Shown piece by piece: positions 62,112 to 64,000 of a stretch of 64,000 bases of DNA. Origin of the DNA: Posidoniimonas polymericola. GTDB taxonomy: Bacteria; Planctomycetota; Planctomycetia; Pirellulales; Lacipirellulaceae. The DNA lies in the NCBI RefSeq assembly GCF_007859935.1, contig NZ_SJPO01000002.1, positions 124,001 to 188,000 on the forward strand. Reading direction: 5' to 3'. A model generated the notes under the pieces. The model was not told where the DNA came from and did no database searches. It was given only the letters and a program-made list of their open reading frames with translations. Made by a program: the position numbers and the translations under genes. Every line of letters starts with the position of its first letter. The first letter of the stretch is position 1.

Positions 62112-62699
62112 TTGGAACAGCGACCGCAAGATGCCGCCCGCAGCAAGAAATCCCTAAGCCGGCTGGCGTTGGTGGGGTTGGTGTCGTTCTTGGTCGGCGT
62201 CGCGGGGGTGTTGGCGTTGTCGCAGTCGGGCGGGTCCGACCGGGCCGGCGAGCCGATCGTTAGTGGGCCTAGGCCGGTCCCCGCTGCCACGCCGCCTGCG
62301 GTCGAGGCGCTGCACGCGCCCCAGGACGTCGTCCGGCGTCAGATGGACGCGTTGACGCGTTACCGACTCGACCGGTCGGCGATTGCCGAGGTGTACGCCT
62401 ACGCGTCGCCGGCTAATCGTTCGGTCACCGGGCCGCTGGGGCGTTTCGAAAAAATGATCCTGGCGCCGCCGTACGATACAATGGCAGTGAACCGCGGCTA
62501 CCGCATTGGCGAGGCCGTCGAGCACGGCGACCTCGCAACCGTGCTGGTAACCGTCGTGGCGACGAACAACGAGGTTCATCTGTTCCGCTTCTACCTCAGC
62601 CGCGACGCGGCGGCGCCGGACGGCGGCTGGCAGACCGACCGGGTGTTCTGCCTGACAGGTGGGCCCCCAGTGGACGCCGCCACGCCCCTCGAAATCTAA
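62112..62699 (+). CDS. Membrane-anchored DUF4864-like protein
   Basis: A 195-residue protein from a TTG start with GAGGAG three bases upstream, an unusually short spacer; no better start is in frame. One membrane helix (about 18-37) is followed by a linker and a compact domain: VVRRQMDALTRYRLD, EVYAYASPANRSVTG and RFEKMILAPPYDTM, which resemble DUF4864 (ketosteroid-isomerase-like). The C-terminus is beta-rich (HLFRFYLSRD, WQTDRVFCLTG). Role unknown. It lies 17 bp before the sigma factor gene and may be co-transcribed. Confidence 0.62.
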   Translation: MEQRPQDAARSKKSLSRLALVGLVSFLVGVAGVLALSQSGGSDRAGEPIVSGPRPVPAATPPAVEALHAPQDVVRRQMDALTRYRLDRSAIAEVYAYASPANRSVTGPLGRFEKMILAPPYDTMAVNRGYRIGEAVEHGDLATVLVTVVATNNEVHLFRFYLSRDAAAPDGGWQTDRVFCLTGGPPVDAATPLEI

Positions 62700-62716
62700 G
62701 CAGCCCCACGAGACGC

Positions 62717-63334
62717 TTGACCGCACCCTCCCCTTCTCCCCCCGAGCCGGCCGCCGACCGCCACACGGACGCGACGCTGATGTCCGGCGTGTGCCGGGCC
62801 GACCGCGCCGCGTTGGCCGCGCTGTACGACCGCCACGCGCCCAGTATCTACGCGGTCTGCTTGCGGGTGCTGAGACAGCCGGCGGACGCCGAGGCGGTGG
62901 TTTCGGACGTGTTTCTGGAAATCTGGCGAAAACCAGCCGGATTTGACCCCGCGCGGGGGACCTGCCGTTCGTACCTACTTACGATGGCCCGCAGCCGATC
63001 GATCGACCGCCTGAGATCCCTGTCGACCCGGCGGACCCGCACCGCCGAGGCCCAGGCAGACGCCGAAGGGGGACGCGACGCCAGGCAGGCCGGCCTCGAC
63101 CCGGCCGGCGCGGCCGAGGCCAACGAACGCAGGGCGACCGTGCAGGCGGTCGTCGAGCGGCTCGGAGAGGACCAACGTGAGGTGCTGATGCTTTCCTTTT
63201 TTGATGGCCTAACCCACAAGCAGATCGCCGAGGAGCTGGGGCTCCCGCTCGGCACGGTCAAGACGCGCATCCGCAGCGGGCTCAAGACGCTGCGCCAGGC
63301 CCTCGTGCAGATGGGGGTCCGCGATGCGGTGTGA
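62717..63334 (+). CDS. ECF-type RNA polymerase sigma factor
   Basis: A 205-residue sigma-70 family protein. Region 2 is at about 32-105 (LAALYDRHAPSIYAVCLRVL, DVFLEIWRKPAGFD, YLLTMARSRSIDRLR) and region 4 at about 143-195 (EDQREVLMLSFFDGLTHKQI, LGLPLGTVKTRIRSGLKTLR). The start is probably the TTG at 62717, though the ATG 21 codons later would also give full region 2. The anti-sigma gene overlaps its end by 11 bp, the standard pairing. Confidence 0.92.
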   Translation: MTAPSPSPPEPAADRHTDATLMSGVCRADRAALAALYDRHAPSIYAVCLRVLRQPADAEAVVSDVFLEIWRKPAGFDPARGTCRSYLLTMARSRSIDRLRSLSTRRTRTAEAQADAEGGRDARQAGLDPAGAAEANERRATVQAVVERLGEDQREVLMLSFFDGLTHKQIAEELGLPLGTVKTRIRSGLKTLRQALVQMGVRDAV

Positions 63335-64000
63335 AGACGTTCAAGAGCGGCTGCCGGAGTACGTCTCGGGGACGCTACCAACGGAAGATCGGCTGGCGAT
63401 CGACACGCACCTGGCCGACGGCTGTCAGGACTGCGCGAGAGAATGCGAGGCGATCGGCCAGGCGGTGGTGCTGCTGTCGGAAAGCCTGGCCCCCGCGACC
63501 CCGCCACCAGGGATGAAGCAGCGGCTGTTCGATTCGCTCGACGACGCAGCCGTGACGCCCGCTCCGCGTGGCGCGACGAGCGGCGCCGCGGCGGCCCGCG
63601 GCCGCACGTGGCTGGCCTACGCGGTCACTGCGGCGTGCGCGGCGGCGGTTGGCGTTGTGGTGACGCGGTACGTCGTCACGCCCGCCACCGGCGATCCGAC
63701 CCTGGTCGCCGAGGCGAACGAACCCACAGACGACCAGCTTGGCGTCGCAGAGTGGCGGCGCCGCGTCGCCCAAGCAGAGCAGGAGTTCGGCCCGCCCCGC
63801 GCCCAGCTCGCCAGCGTGGCGGTCGAGACCTCCGACCCCGAGCTGCAGGCCGTGGTGTACTACGACACCCTCGCCCAGCAGATGCACGTGCTGGTCTCGG
63901 GCGTGCGGCTGGAGTCCGACTCCGGTGCGCTGTGGGCCTGGTTCCGCGACGCCGATCAGCAGGTGATGTTCGCCGGGCCGCTTGAAGTGATGGGCGGCCG
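63324..64000 (+). CDS. Anti-sigma factor (3' end outside window)
   Basis: An open frame of about 225 residues continuing past the right edge. It begins MRCEDVQERLPEYVSGTL and holds a zinc anti-sigma motif HLADGCQDCAREC (His-x3-Cys-x2-Cys, near residues 31-40), then one membrane helix at about 92-112 and the start of an extracytoplasmic anti-sigma-K-like domain (VAVETSDPELQAVVYYD, ALWAWFRDADQQVMFAGP). It overlaps the sigma gene by 11 bp. It should hold the ECF sigma factor inactive at the membrane until an unknown envelope signal. Confidence 0.85.
   Translation, partial: MRCEDVQERLPEYVSGTLPTEDRLAIDTHLADGCQDCARECEAIGQAVVLLSESLAPATPPPGMKQRLFDSLDDAAVTPAPRGATSGAAAARGRTWLAYAVTAACAAAVGVVVTRYVVTPATGDPTLVAEANEPTDDQLGVAEWRRRVAQAEQEFGPPRAQLASVAVETSDPELQAVVYYDTLAQQMHVLVSGVRLESDSGALWAWFRDADQQVMFAGPLEVMGG

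Noticed and set aside
1-64000. tRNA, rRNA, tmRNA or known riboswitches
   Set aside because: No T-loop GGTTCGAATCC-type words with matching stems and no recognisable riboswitch core were found by eye. A covariance-model search would be needed to exclude them fully.

Overview
The window is about 64 kb of high-GC DNA from a planctomycete (Planctomycetota, class Planctomycetia, most likely Pirellulales; the genus cannot be fixed without a search). Markers are two DUF1559 pseudopilin-like proteins, five PEP-CTERM-tailed exported proteins (two with dockerin-like repeats), two proteins with an N-terminal LExRxLL (LEPR-XLL) segment, an NPYxSP-tailed membrane protein, an LL-diaminopimelate aminotransferase, a PutA-type proline catabolic enzyme, and many genes without a clear Shine-Dalgarno site. 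I saw no rRNA, tRNA, CRISPR array, prophage or intact transposon.

Layout. 1-3.4 kb (minus): translationally coupled operon RDD protein / SpoIIM-like / membrane protein / DUF4129 (cut by the left edge). 3.5-4.1 kb: truncated REP-associated Y1 transposase nested in mirrored palindromes. 4.2-12.4 kb: putA, a secreted trypsin-like protease, dapL (minus), sufU-sufS. 12.8-20 kb: DUF1559 plus small lipoprotein, dockerin/PEP-CTERM protein, membrane protein, CAP-domain protein, and a large LEPR-XLL protein built from flagellar-hook-like modules. 20.5-27.3 kb (minus): BamA-like, FkbM-like, mutS. 27.8-33.1 kb: duplicated retropepsin-like protein, then a minus-strand group with TadE- and TadG-like pseudopilins and a secreted protein, then a HAMP-like protein. 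33.4-38.6 kb: sodium:solute symporter, then pgsB-pgsC-pgsW for poly-gamma-glutamate. 39.3-43.5 kb: CHRD/PEP-CTERM protein, DUF5722 protein, multi-domain carboxypeptidase-regulatory-like protein. 43.6-48 kb (minus): UspA-like protein with an ArsB/NhaD-type permease, and a GH32-like protein. 48.5-55 kb: PQQ dehydrogenase, a DtxR/MntR-type regulator divergent from a DUF1559/lipoprotein pair across two tandem palindromes, an RTX/LEPR-XLL protein, a Cys-rich lipoprotein. 55-60.9 kb: VKOR-DsbA fusion divergent from a CPC thioredoxin-like protein / histidine kinase / response regulator unit. 61-64 kb: DUF4394/PEP-CTERM protein, DUF4864-like protein, ECF sigma factor and its anti-sigma factor (cut by the right edge).

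How parts fit. Much of the content concerns the cell surface and envelope: outer-membrane insertion (BamA), export and anchoring signals (PEP-CTERM, LEPR-XLL, lipoproteins), oxidative folding (VKOR-DsbA), pseudopilins and a possible poly-gamma-glutamate polymer. The parts that most deserve a second look are the hook-like LEPR-XLL protein, the metal-regulator/DUF1559 promoter, the thiol-redox/two-component cluster, the nested-palindrome transposase remnant, and several repeats inserted in frame into conserved genes.
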